A stretch of DNA of 64,000 nt from contig NZ_BMQP01000037.1 of assembly GCF_014648175.1 (NCBI RefSeq), positions 1-64,000 of the forward strand. Reading direction: 5' to 3'. Under the pieces are notes generated by a model that did not search any database, was not told the origin of the DNA, and saw only the letters and a program-made list of their open reading frames with translations. Below, piece after piece: positions 25,762 to 33,209 of the stretch. This DNA comes from Planobispora rosea (GTDB lineage: Bacteria > Actinomycetota > Actinomycetes > Streptosporangiales > Streptosporangiaceae). The number at the start of each line of letters is the position of its first letter. The stretch's first letter is position 1. Made by a program: the position numbers and the translations under genes.

Positions 25762-26331
25762 TTAGCCGCAGGTGATGTCGGTGAAGGACGGGGGTGTGGG
25801 GGCGGCGCCGATGAAACCGATCTCGGAGACGGTGGCCCCCGGGGCCAGCACGGGGTCGTCGGCCGGGGCGTGGATCATCGCGATGGGGCCGCTCTGCATG
25901 TGCGTGCCCTTCCACGCCTGGGTGACGGTCACCCCTCGCGGGAGGAGCCACTGGATGTACCAGTCGCGCATCGGGCCGCCGGTCCTGTTGGTGATCGTCG
26001 CGGTGCCCCGGTAACCACCCGGCCAGGACTCGACGAGGGTGATCGTTGCCGTGCACCCGGCGATCGGGGACGGGGGCCGGGCATGGGACGGCGACGCGGA
26101 CTGTCCGGCCGGTACGGACTGTCCGGCCGGTACGGGCTGCTCGGCTTGTCCTGATGGTCCGGGTTGACCGGGCGATGGCGGCGCGGGCGGCGCGGCGGGG
26201 GAGGCCCCGTGCGCGGCGGGGTGCCCGGGCGACGGGACCGCGGGCCCTCCGACGCAGGCTGCCGCGATCAGCGCCACCGCCGCGCCGAGGGAGACGGCGC
26301 CCATCAGCGTCGTGATCTTCCCCCGGGACAT
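25762..26331 (-). CDS. Lipoprotein with C-terminal CBM2 carbohydrate-binding domain
   Basis: A 189-residue secreted lipoprotein: signal peptide ending in the lipobox LIAAAC, a 65-residue Pro/Gly/Ser/Ala linker with a VPAGQSVPAGQS repeat, and a CBM2-like domain (GCTATITLVESWPGGYRGTA, then MRDWYIQWLLPRGVTVTQAW, closing TDITC), in which paired cysteines close the sandwich. It would display a cellulose/chitin-binding module on the cell surface without a catalytic domain. It lies 58 bases after the LPMO gene in the same direction, so both may be used for attachment to and attack on polysaccharide. Confidence 0.8.
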   Translation of the reverse strand: MSRGKITTLMGAVSLGAAVALIAAACVGGPAVPSPGHPAAHGASPAAPPAPPSPGQPGPSGQAEQPVPAGQSVPAGQSASPSHARPPSPIAGCTATITLVESWPGGYRGTATITNRTGGPMRDWYIQWLLPRGVTVTQAWKGTHMQSGPIAMIHAPADDPVLAPGATVSEIGFIGAAPTPPSFTDITCG

Positions 26332-26389
26332 GCCGGGCCTCCTTCCTGGGCGGAGGGGCCCCGGCCGGACCGGCCGGGGCCGCGGGTCG

Positions 26390-27454
26390 TCAGGGACTGG
26401 CGCAGGTGGGGGCGGGGGAACCGCTGGTGCCGTTGGCGGTGAAGCCGAAGGTCACCGACCCGCCGGCCTGGATCGTCCGGTTCCAGTCGGCGTTCTTCGC
26501 GGTGACCGTGGACCCGGAGACCGTGTGGGTGCCGTTCCACAGGCTGTTGATGGAACTGCCGGTGGCGAGATCCCACTTGACGGTCCAGCCGTTGATGGCG
26601 GCGGTGCCGGGGTTCTTCACCGTGACCTCACCCTGGAAGCCGCCCGACCAGGAGGTGACGGTCTTGTAGGTGGCCGTGCAGGAGCCGGGGTCGCCGGTCG
26701 GGGTGACCGTGGGGGTGACCGTCGGCGTGACGGTGGGAGTGGGGCCCGGACGGCCGACGCCCGTCACCTCGCCGTCGCCGCCGTCGAAGACGACGTCGGA
26801 GCAGTTGTAGAAGGTCTCGGCGCTGTCGGAGCGCTTCCACACCGAGTAGACGATGTGGCGGCCCGACTTGCCCGAGGGCAGGGTGGCGTTCCAGTAGTAG
26901 TGGGCGTCGTTGGTGCCGGGCGAGCCGACGCTCGGCGGGTGGTCGGCGGTGTGGAAGGGCTGCTCCTCCAGGTCGTTCCAGGTGAGCGGCCGGTTCGGGT
27001 TCCAGCCGTCCTTGGTGACGTAGAGGTAGAACCAGCCCGGGTGGGCGGCCCACTTGTTGTACCGGAACTGGATCTGCGCTCCGGAGGTCAGGTGGGTCAC
27101 CGGCCAGTCCTCGTGCGCGAGGTCGAACCCGCTGAAGTTGGGGTTTCCACCGCTGCACAGCTGCCCGTCGGGGATGAAGCCCCGGGTCCGGCCGGCGCCG
27201 TCGGAGCGCAGGACGCTGAACCAGTTGTAGAGGGAGTTGGCGCCGCTCTGGGCCACGGCGGCCGAGCAGGCGGGGTTGATGGGGACGATGTTCCCCTGCG
27301 GGCTGAGCCCGTCCTGCCAGCAGAAGAAGGTCCGGCTGCCGGGCACCATCATGGCGCCGTGGGCCGAGGCCGAGCTGGGGACGAGGACGACCGCGAGGAG
27401 CGCGGACATCACCGTGGCCGCGCAGGCGACAGCGATTCTTCGCCAATTGCGCAC
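26390..27454 (-). CDS. AA10 lytic polysaccharide monooxygenase with CBM2
   Basis: A 354-residue secreted copper enzyme. The signal peptide is cleaved after ASA so that His32 becomes the N-terminal residue (HGAMMVPGSRTFFCWQDG), and His138 in WAAHPGWFYLYVTKDGW completes the histidine brace. A TVTP-repeat linker (about 238-255) leads to a C-terminal CBM2 domain (SCTATYKTVTSWSGGFQGEV, INGWTVKWDLATGSSINSLW, ending APTC). It oxidatively cleaves crystalline cellulose or chitin. A GAGCGCTC palindrome upstream is a possible cellulose-repressor (CebR) site. Confidence 0.95.
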   Translation of the reverse strand: MRNWRRIAVACAATVMSALLAVVLVPSSASAHGAMMVPGSRTFFCWQDGLSPQGNIVPINPACSAAVAQSGANSLYNWFSVLRSDGAGRTRGFIPDGQLCSGGNPNFSGFDLAHEDWPVTHLTSGAQIQFRYNKWAAHPGWFYLYVTKDGWNPNRPLTWNDLEEQPFHTADHPPSVGSPGTNDAHYYWNATLPSGKSGRHIVYSVWKRSDSAETFYNCSDVVFDGGDGEVTGVGRPGPTPTVTPTVTPTVTPTGDPGSCTATYKTVTSWSGGFQGEVTVKNPGTAAINGWTVKWDLATGSSINSLWNGTHTVSGSTVTAKNADWNRTIQAGGSVTFGFTANGTSGSPAPTCASP

Positions 27455-27499
27455 TGAACTGACCGACCTTTCGGGTGGCGGACTACCGATCGATGCAGC

Positions 27500-27507
27500 G
27501 AGCGCTC
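27500..27507. promoter_or_regulatory. Possible CebR-like operator upstream of the LPMO gene
   Basis: GAGCGCTC is the central palindrome of the actinomycete CebR operator (TGGGAGCGCTCCCA); flanks match only partly. It lies 46 bases upstream of the LPMO start. A second half-site (GGGAGCG on the minus strand) lies near 27553-27559. Confidence 0.3.
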
Positions 27508-27654
27508 ACGCGAACCGGACTCTAGGACGGTGCCCGGGGGGTGTAAACGAAACGCTCCCGCCGGGCGCGGCGGGCCGGAACGTCCGTGCAGCTCAGAAAC
27601 GTGCCGCCGGAGCGGGGCGGGATGAAAGATTCACGGTCGCCGTCGTCGCGGACG

Positions 27655-28689
27655 TCATCCCGGGACGCCGCCGAAGACGTCCTGGTGCGCGATGGACAGG
27701 GCGGTGAACAGCGCGCCGCGCAGGACCGCGTTGCCCTCCACCGTGCTCGGCCGTACCTGGACCGGGACGGGGGAGAGGGCGGCCAGATGCTCGCCGGTCC
27801 GCGCCGCCAGCGCGTCGCCGCCGGAGTGGCCGGTATCCCCGCCGAGGACGACCAGCCCCGGGTCGAGGACGGCGACCAGGGTGAAGGCGATCTCGGCGAT
27901 CAGGCTCGCGAGGGAGTCCGGTTCCAGGGCGCGAGCGGCCTCGGTCGTCACCAGATCGCAGATCGCCGTGCCGCCCGGCCGGAGGAACCCGATCTCGCCC
28001 GCGCCCCCGGAGACGCCGCGCCTCAGCCGCCCGCCGAGAGTGACGGCCGCGCCGACCCCGTCGTCCAGCCAGAGCAGGACGAAGTCGTCGCGGCCCCGGG
28101 CGGACCCGGCCCGGTGCTCGGCGACGGCGGCGAGGTTGACCTCGTTCTCCAGGGTGACCGGGGCGTCGATCCGGGTGCGCAGGGCCTGGAGCAGGTTGGG
28201 TTTCCAGCCGGGCACGCCGTTGTCGGCCACCAGGTCCCCGGCGGCCGGGTCCACCAGGCCGGGAGCGCCCAGGACGACGGCGTGCATGCTCCGGGCCCCG
28301 GCCGCCTCGGCGACCGCGGCGACGATGAGCTCGGCCAGGTCGTCGCCGGGCCGCAGGGACCGTACGGCCGAGCCGACGGTCCGGCCGGTGATGTCGGCGA
28401 CGGTGACGTTGACGGCGGAGCGGCGCACGTCGACCCCGGCCACGTGGGCGCGGTCGGCGACGATGCCGTACAGGCGGGCGTTCGGCCCCCGGCGGTCCTC
28501 CCCGCTCTCCCCGGCGACCTCGATCAGTCCGTTGACCCGTAGCCGCTCGATCAGGTCGGACACGGTGGGGCGGGACAGACCGGTCAGCGCCCTGAGCTGG
28601 GGGGCGGTCAGCGGGCCGCGCTCCAGCAGCAGGTCCAGCGCGAGGCGGTCGTTGATCGCCCGCGCCATCTGCGGGGTCGCGGTCTTCAT
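27655..28689 (-). CDS. ROK-family transcriptional regulator
   Basis: A 344-residue protein: N-terminal winged helix-turn-helix (LTAPQLRALTGLSRPTVSDL) followed by a ROK sugar-kinase-like domain (VAGVDVRRSAVNVTVADITG, TLENEVNLAAVAEHRAG, FVLLWLDDGVGAAVTLGGRL, RRGVSGGAGEIGFL). The Cys-rich zinc motif of canonical ROK proteins is absent. It should repress genes for sugar or amino-sugar use and release DNA when a sugar binds. AGAGGA 5 bases before the ATG at 28689 decides the start over 28704. It is divergent from the MFS transporter, 46 bases apart, with an AT-rich block between them. Confidence 0.88.
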   Translation of the reverse strand: MKTATPQMARAINDRLALDLLLERGPLTAPQLRALTGLSRPTVSDLIERLRVNGLIEVAGESGEDRRGPNARLYGIVADRAHVAGVDVRRSAVNVTVADITGRTVGSAVRSLRPGDDLAELIVAAVAEAAGARSMHAVVLGAPGLVDPAAGDLVADNGVPGWKPNLLQALRTRIDAPVTLENEVNLAAVAEHRAGSARGRDDFVLLWLDDGVGAAVTLGGRLRRGVSGGAGEIGFLRPGGTAICDLVTTEAARALEPDSLASLIAEIAFTLVAVLDPGLVVLGGDTGHSGGDALAARTGEHLAALSPVPVQVRPSTVEGNAVLRGALFTALSIAHQDVFGGVPG

Positions 28690-28735
28690 CTGTCCTCTTT
28701 TCATCAGGAAGCCTGCCTGTTAATTTTTTAGCATT
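28690..28735. promoter_or_regulatory. Divergent ROK/MFS promoter region
   Basis: A 46-base region with the AT-rich core TTAATTTTTTAGCATT next to the MFS start; AT-rich blocks like this are typical ROK targets. TAGCAT is the -10 candidate of the MFS gene, whose start has no ribosome site. Confidence 0.4.
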
Positions 28736-29923
28736 ATGCGTACCGATCTTCAACGTGCCAGGATCGCCGTCGCTGCCGTCTTCGCGGTGCACGGTGCCGT
28801 CGCCGGCAGCATGGCGACGCGTATCCCGTGGCTGCAGGATCACCTTGGGCTGAGTCCCGCTGCCTTGGGGTTCGCCCTGTTCTGTCCAGCTCTGGCGGCC
28901 TTCGTCGCCATGCCGATGGCCGCCCGTCTCACCCATCGTTACGGCGGGCGTTCGACCACCCGGATCCTGCTCGTCCTGTGGTGCGCGGCGCTGCCGCTGC
29001 CCTCGCTGGCCCCCGGGTTCGGCTGGCTCTGCGTCATCTTCCTGCTGTACGGCGCCGCCGCGGGCATGTGCGACGTCACCATGAACGCCCAGGGGGTGAT
29101 CGTCGAACGGAGACTGGAACGCCCGATCATGTCCGGGCTCCACGGGATGTGGAGCGTGGGATGCCTCGCCGGCGCCGGAGTCGGGACGGTCGCCGCCCAG
29201 CTGGGCGTCGACGCGCGGCTCCACCACGGGGTGACGGCGCTGGTGCTGCTCGTCTTCGGCGTCGTGCTGAGCCGCACGCTCCTCGACACCTGGCCGGAGC
29301 CCGGGGAGAAGACCCCGCCCCGGTTCACCGTGCCGCCCCGGACGGTCCTCGCGATCGGCGCCGTCGGGTTCTGCGCGACCTTCGCCGAGGGCGCCAGCCA
29401 GAGCTGGGCCGCGGTCTACGTCAAGAACGTCACCGGCGGCGGTGAAGGCGTCGCGGCCGCGTGCTACGCCCTGTTCTCCCTGTCCATGGCCGCCGCCAGG
29501 CTCTCCGGCGATTCGATCGTCCGCAGGCTCGGGCCGGTCACGGCCGTCCGGGCGGGCGGCCTGCTCGCCACCGCCGGCACCGTCCTGGTGGCGATCGCCC
29601 GGACCCCGTTCCTGGCGATCACGGGATTCGTCCTGCTCGGGCTGGGCGTCGCGGTGATCGCCCCGCTGGCCTTCACTGCCGGGGGCAACGCCACCCCGGA
29701 ACCCGGCCAGGGGGTGGCGGGAATCGCCACGTTCACCTACCTCTCCAGCCTGATCGCCCCCGCTGTCACCGGCTGGATCGCCCACGCGACCTCGCTGCCC
29801 GCCACGTTCGGCCTGATCGCGGCCGTCACCCTGACGGGCGCCCTGCTCGCCGGGGCGCTGCGGCCCCGTACCGCCCCGCACGTTCCCGGCACGGCCGGGC
29901 TGCTGAGATCCGGGCGCTCCTGA
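28736..29923 (+). CDS. MFS transporter
   Basis: A 395-residue 12-helix major facilitator. Helix 1 is IAVAAVFAVHGAVAGSMATR; the cytoplasmic loop 2-3 signature is seen in AARLTHRYGGRSTTR. VTMNAQGVIVERRLERP (loop 4-5) and SGLHGMWSVGCLAG are characteristic of the fucose-permease-like/YbjJ group. No ribosome site is visible, so a leaderless start is likely. Its divergent ROK regulator suggests a sugar or sugar-like substrate. The gene ends before a strong hairpin. Confidence 0.9.
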   Translation: MRTDLQRARIAVAAVFAVHGAVAGSMATRIPWLQDHLGLSPAALGFALFCPALAAFVAMPMAARLTHRYGGRSTTRILLVLWCAALPLPSLAPGFGWLCVIFLLYGAAAGMCDVTMNAQGVIVERRLERPIMSGLHGMWSVGCLAGAGVGTVAAQLGVDARLHHGVTALVLLVFGVVLSRTLLDTWPEPGEKTPPRFTVPPRTVLAIGAVGFCATFAEGASQSWAAVYVKNVTGGGEGVAAACYALFSLSMAAARLSGDSIVRRLGPVTAVRAGGLLATAGTVLVAIARTPFLAITGFVLLGLGVAVIAPLAFTAGGNATPEPGQGVAGIATFTYLSSLIAPAVTGWIAHATSLPATFGLIAAVTLTGALLAGALRPRTAPHVPGTAGLLRSGRS

Positions 29924-29957
29924 CCTGCGGCGTCCGCCCGGTCCGGGGAGGCGTTCG

Positions 29958-29997
29958 CGCCGGAGACCACGAGCCGCGGGGGCCGTGGTCTCCGGCG
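29958..29997 (+). terminator. Bidirectional terminator after the MFS gene
   Basis: A perfect 14-bp stem (29958-29971 with 29984-29997) with a 12-base loop, between the convergent MFS and SRPBCC genes. Confidence 0.75.
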
Positions 29998-30024
29998 GAG
30001 GCGCGCGTCGGCCGAGGGATGCCG

Positions 30025-30417
30025 TTACGCGCGCACCTGCTCGGCGAGCCGCTCCAGGCTCTTCTCCAGGGCGTGGTCGACCTCCTCGGCGGGCGGGGCG
30101 TGCTCCTCGTCGAAGAAGGACAGGTGCACGGTCACCTCACTCGCCTGGTCGCTGATGGTCGTGATCTGCAGCCACCCCGCGTAGCGGCCGTCGTCACGGG
30201 TGCCCCACTCCATGCGGAGCTGGTCGCGCTGGGCGCGGAACAACCCGCGCTCGTCCTTGCCGGTGGCGTCCTCATGCACGGTCACCGCGGGCAGGTCTTC
30301 GGATCGCACGTGCAGGTCCCGGGGGAGCCAACTGTCGAGCCGGTCCACGTCGCTGGCCCGGTCGAAGACCACGCCGGGTGGGGCGGTCATCGTCCGGGAA
30401 CGCTCGTATTCGCTCAT
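30025..30417 (-). CDS. SRPBCC-family (polyketide cyclase-like) protein
   Basis: A 130-residue START-like fold protein (MSEYERSRTMTAPPGVVFDR, VDRLDSWLPRDLHV, MEWGTRDDGRYAGWLQ, SEVTVHLSFFDEEHAP and a C-terminal amphipathic helix). Members hold hydrophobic ligands or act in toxin/antitoxin-like roles; no catalytic residues can be named. GAGGAGTG lies 8-9 bases before the ATG at 30417. Confidence 0.8.
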   Translation of the reverse strand: MSEYERSRTMTAPPGVVFDRASDVDRLDSWLPRDLHVRSEDLPAVTVHEDATGKDERGLFRAQRDQLRMEWGTRDDGRYAGWLQITTISDQASEVTVHLSFFDEEHAPPAEEVDHALEKSLERLAEQVRA

Positions 30418-30578
30418 CGGATCGTCACTCCTCGGTCCGGATGTTGTCGGATGGCGACCTACCCTGTCGGTTCCGGTCCATCCACGGACCCGGGTCAAAG
30501 ACGTCCCCGCGCATCGCGGCGCCCTGCGCCTGGGCGTGCGGCCACGGGTCCCCCTCCTGGGAGCCACGCCGGGCGGAC

Positions 30579-30584
30579 TAGTCT
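30579..30584 (+). promoter_or_regulatory. -10 element for the 2H phosphoesterase gene
   Basis: TAGTCT ends 6 bases before ATG 30591; no ribosome site is present. Confidence 0.5.
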
Positions 30585-30590
30585 TCGACC

Positions 30591-31106
30591 ATGGTCGCCG
30601 CGCTGGAGCTCTATCTCGACCCGGTCGCCGAGAAGCGGATCAGGACGTTGTGGGAGGCCCTGGCCAGGGAGGGCGTCCCGTCGATGCGGGACCTGCTGAA
30701 GGGCCGCCACCGCCCGCACGTCTCACTGATCAGCGCCTCGCGGCTGGACGGCCCCGCGGTGGCGCAGGCGCTGCGGGGGATGGAGGTCGCCCGCCCGTTC
30801 GAGCTCCGGTTCGACTTCGTCGGGCAGTTCCTGGGCCGGGTGCTCTGGCTGGGCCCGGTTCCCACGACGGAGCTGCTGGCCCACCACGCGGCGGTGCACG
30901 CCCGCCTCACCGAGGCCGGGATCGGTGGTTTCGAGGTCTACCTGCCGGGCCGCTGGGTGCCGCACTGCACGTTGTCCATGCGGGTGCCCTTCCCGAAACT
31001 GCTGGACGCGATCCGGCTCTGCATGGACGTACTGCCGATCGAGGCGACCGTGGTCGGGGCCGCCGTGGCCGACCACGCCCGTGACGCCGTCACCCCGCTG
31101 CGGTGA
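30591..31106 (+). CDS. 2H phosphoesterase (2'-5' RNA ligase family)
   Basis: A 171-residue protein with the paired histidine motifs HVSL (residue about 43) and HCTL (about 125), spaced as in 2H phosphoesterases (LigT/AKAP7-like), which hydrolyse cyclic phosphodiesters such as 2',3'-cyclic phosphate or 2'-5' linkages. The repeats are seen as RHRPHVSLISASRL and GRWVPHCTLSMRVP. Leaderless start. Confidence 0.85.
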   Translation: MVAALELYLDPVAEKRIRTLWEALAREGVPSMRDLLKGRHRPHVSLISASRLDGPAVAQALRGMEVARPFELRFDFVGQFLGRVLWLGPVPTTELLAHHAAVHARLTEAGIGGFEVYLPGRWVPHCTLSMRVPFPKLLDAIRLCMDVLPIEATVVGAAVADHARDAVTPLR

Positions 31107-31152
31107 GGCGACAGCGGGGTGACGGGGTGACAGGGTGGCGGGGAAGAGTGCC

Positions 31153-31941
31153 TCAGATCTCGCAGCCGAACTCCGTGTCGGCGGCGTCGGAGTTGCAGGT
31201 GTCGGTGCCGCCGCCACCGCTGAGGACGTCGGCGCCGCCCCGGCCGGTGAGCGTGTCGTCGCCCCGCCCGCCGCGGATCTCGTTCGCCAGGCCGTTGCCG
31301 GTGAGGGTGTCGCCGAGCGCGCCGCCGAAGACGTTCTCCACGTCGGCCCGCATGTTGTCGTTCTCCCCGGTGGAGCCGTCGTTCGCCACGCCGTCGAGGG
31401 AGACGGTCTGCGGGACGATCCGGTCGTTGTAGACGGCCGTGTCGGCGCCGGGGCCGCCGCTGAAGACGTCCGTCCCGTCGGGGGCGCGGTCGGCGACCAT
31501 GTTGTCGCTGCCGGCTCCGCCGGTGAAGACGTCGTCGCCGGGGCCTCCGGTGAAGGTGTCGCCGCCGCTGCCGGCGGTCATGGTGTCCTCGCCGGTCCCG
31601 CCCTTCACACGGGCGCCGATGCCGGTGGTGTTGGTGAAGGTGTCGTCGAGGTCCTTGAGGTCCGCCTGGATCACCTGGACACCCGGGCAGACCACCGAGT
31701 TGGGTGTCTGCCGGAGGCAGCCGCTGCCGGGCCGGACCACGTCCCCGGTGTCGGTGACCACGACGTCGCCCTGGGCCGAGAACGAGATAGTGATCTCGTT
31801 GGCCTTCCCGTCGGCCGCGGTCACGCGCAGGTTGGCGCTGCTCACGCTCACCCCGGTGTCCGCGTATGCCGGCAGGGCCAGTCCTGCCTGGACGCCCCCC
31901 GCGATCATCGCAATGGCCGCGAGCGACCAGATCTTCCGCAT
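31153..31941 (-). CDS. Secreted RTX-like calcium-binding repeat protein
   Basis: A 262-residue secreted protein: signal peptide (MRKIWSLAAIAMIAGGVQAG, cleaved near AYA), a beta-rich N-terminal region (about 30-110), then glycine-rich nonapeptide repeats (VKGGTGEDTMTAGSGGDTFT, GGPGDDVFTGGAGSDNMVA, GGRGDDTLTGRGGADVLSGG) that form calcium-binding parallel beta-rolls. Two cysteines close the end (CNSDAADTEFGC). Actinomycetes often export such proteins by Sec; no type I exporter is nearby. Role unknown. Confidence 0.85.
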   Translation of the reverse strand: MRKIWSLAAIAMIAGGVQAGLALPAYADTGVSVSSANLRVTAADGKANEITISFSAQGDVVVTDTGDVVRPGSGCLRQTPNSVVCPGVQVIQADLKDLDDTFTNTTGIGARVKGGTGEDTMTAGSGGDTFTGGPGDDVFTGGAGSDNMVADRAPDGTDVFSGGPGADTAVYNDRIVPQTVSLDGVANDGSTGENDNMRADVENVFGGALGDTLTGNGLANEIRGGRGDDTLTGRGGADVLSGGGGTDTCNSDAADTEFGCEI

Positions 31942-32328
31942 GGTCGTATGCCTTTCCGTGCTGATTTCCGAGCCGGCGGCAGTGCCCCCGCGCCGGCGTT
32001 TCGGTTCGAATGATGTTCCAGTGCAATTAGCGGGGTTCGTGTCGCGACGGGGAACGTAAAAAAGCACAGGACGGCTGTGACGAAAGTCATGCGCGGTGAA
32101 CGTGGGTCCGGCCGGTCGCCGCAGACGGGTCCGCGACGGCACCCGGCCCGGGACACCGGCTCCGAGCGAGTAGGGTCCTTACGCCGGATCCGCCGGTCGG
32201 ATCCGCTGACGCCGGAACAGACCGGCGCCCGAACACGCTGAAACCTGAGCACCGCAACCGCCGGGCATCCGGGATCCCGGAACCGCCGGGATCCGGCCGG
32301 TGCTCCCGACCTCAGGAGATCACCTACG
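31942..32328. other. Intergenic region between divergent genes
   Basis: 387 bases between the RTX-like and pentapeptide genes. It contains the promoters of both, an AT-rich patch (32020-32062), and short GC-rich repeats of GGGATCC/CCGGGATCC type around 32265-32295. No gene or structured RNA was recognised. Confidence 0.4.
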
Positions 32329-33186
32329 GTGTCCGACGCACGCGACCACGCATCACCCCAGGCGGGGCCCTCCGCCGACGGGGGCCGCACCCGCCTGCGA
32401 GCCGACTGCGAGCGCTGTTTCGGGCTGTGCTGCGTCGCGCCGGCCTTCACCGCCTCGTCGGACTTCGCGATCGACAAACCGGCCGGGAAGGCCTGCCCCA
32501 ACCTGCGGGAGGACTTCCGCTGCGGCATTCACCGGCACCTGCGGCAGCGGGGCTTCACCGGCTGCACCGTCTACGACTGCTTCGGCGCGGGGCAGCAGGT
32601 CTCCCAGGTCACCTTCGGCGGGAAGGACTGGCGGCGCAGACCGGGGACGGCCGGGCAGATGTTCGAGGTGTTCCCGGTCATGCGGAACCTCCACGAGCTG
32701 CTGTGGTACCTGACCGAGGCGCTGGCGCTGCCCCCGGCCCGCCCGATCCACGCCGAGATCCGCCGGGTGCGCGACGGGATCGAACGCCTCACCCAGGACG
32801 GCCCCGACGCCCTGCTCAAGGTGGACGTGGCGGCGCACCGGCGTGAGGCCGGTGACCTCCTGCAGCGCGCGAGCGAGCTGGCGCGGGCCGGGGCAGGGGG
32901 CAGGAAGAAGGAGCGCAGGGGGGCCGACCTCATCGGGGCCAGGCTCAAGGGCGCCGACCTGCGGGGCGCCAACCTGAGAGGGGCCTACCTCATCGGGGCC
33001 GACCTGCGCGGCGCCGACCTGCGGACGGCGGACCTCCTCGGAGCCGACTTCCGCGGCGCCGACCTGCGGGGCGCCGACCTCACCGAGAGCATCTTCCTCA
33101 TCCGGTCCCAGCTCGACGCGGCCAGGGGCGACGCCACCACGAAGCTGCCGCCCTCCCTCGCCCGTCCCGCCCACTGGCCGGCGTAG
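32329..33186 (+). CDS. Pentapeptide-repeat protein with Cys-rich N-terminal domain
   Basis: A 285-residue protein. The N-terminal 100 residues carry a Cys set, CERCFGLCC ... CPNL ... CGIH ... GCTVYDCFGAGQ, reminiscent of YkgJ-type zinc/iron-chelating domains. Residues about 100-190 are helical. Residues about 198-262 are A(D/N)LxGA repeats (GADLIGARLKGADLRGANLR) that build a right-handed quadrilateral beta-helix. AGGAGAT is 8-9 bases before the GTG start. Pentapeptide proteins include DNA mimics that protect gyrase, but function here is unknown. A basic KKERR precedes the helix. Confidence 0.82.
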   Translation: MSDARDHASPQAGPSADGGRTRLRADCERCFGLCCVAPAFTASSDFAIDKPAGKACPNLREDFRCGIHRHLRQRGFTGCTVYDCFGAGQQVSQVTFGGKDWRRRPGTAGQMFEVFPVMRNLHELLWYLTEALALPPARPIHAEIRRVRDGIERLTQDGPDALLKVDVAAHRREAGDLLQRASELARAGAGGRKKERRGADLIGARLKGADLRGANLRGAYLIGADLRGADLRTADLLGADFRGADLRGADLTESIFLIRSQLDAARGDATTKLPPSLARPAHWPA

Positions 33187-33209
33187 CGGTTCGCGTCAGG
33201 TGTCAGGTG

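Noticed and set aside
29958..29997. A structured regulatory RNA at the long perfect hairpin
   Set aside because: Its place between convergent genes and simple single stem fit a terminator.
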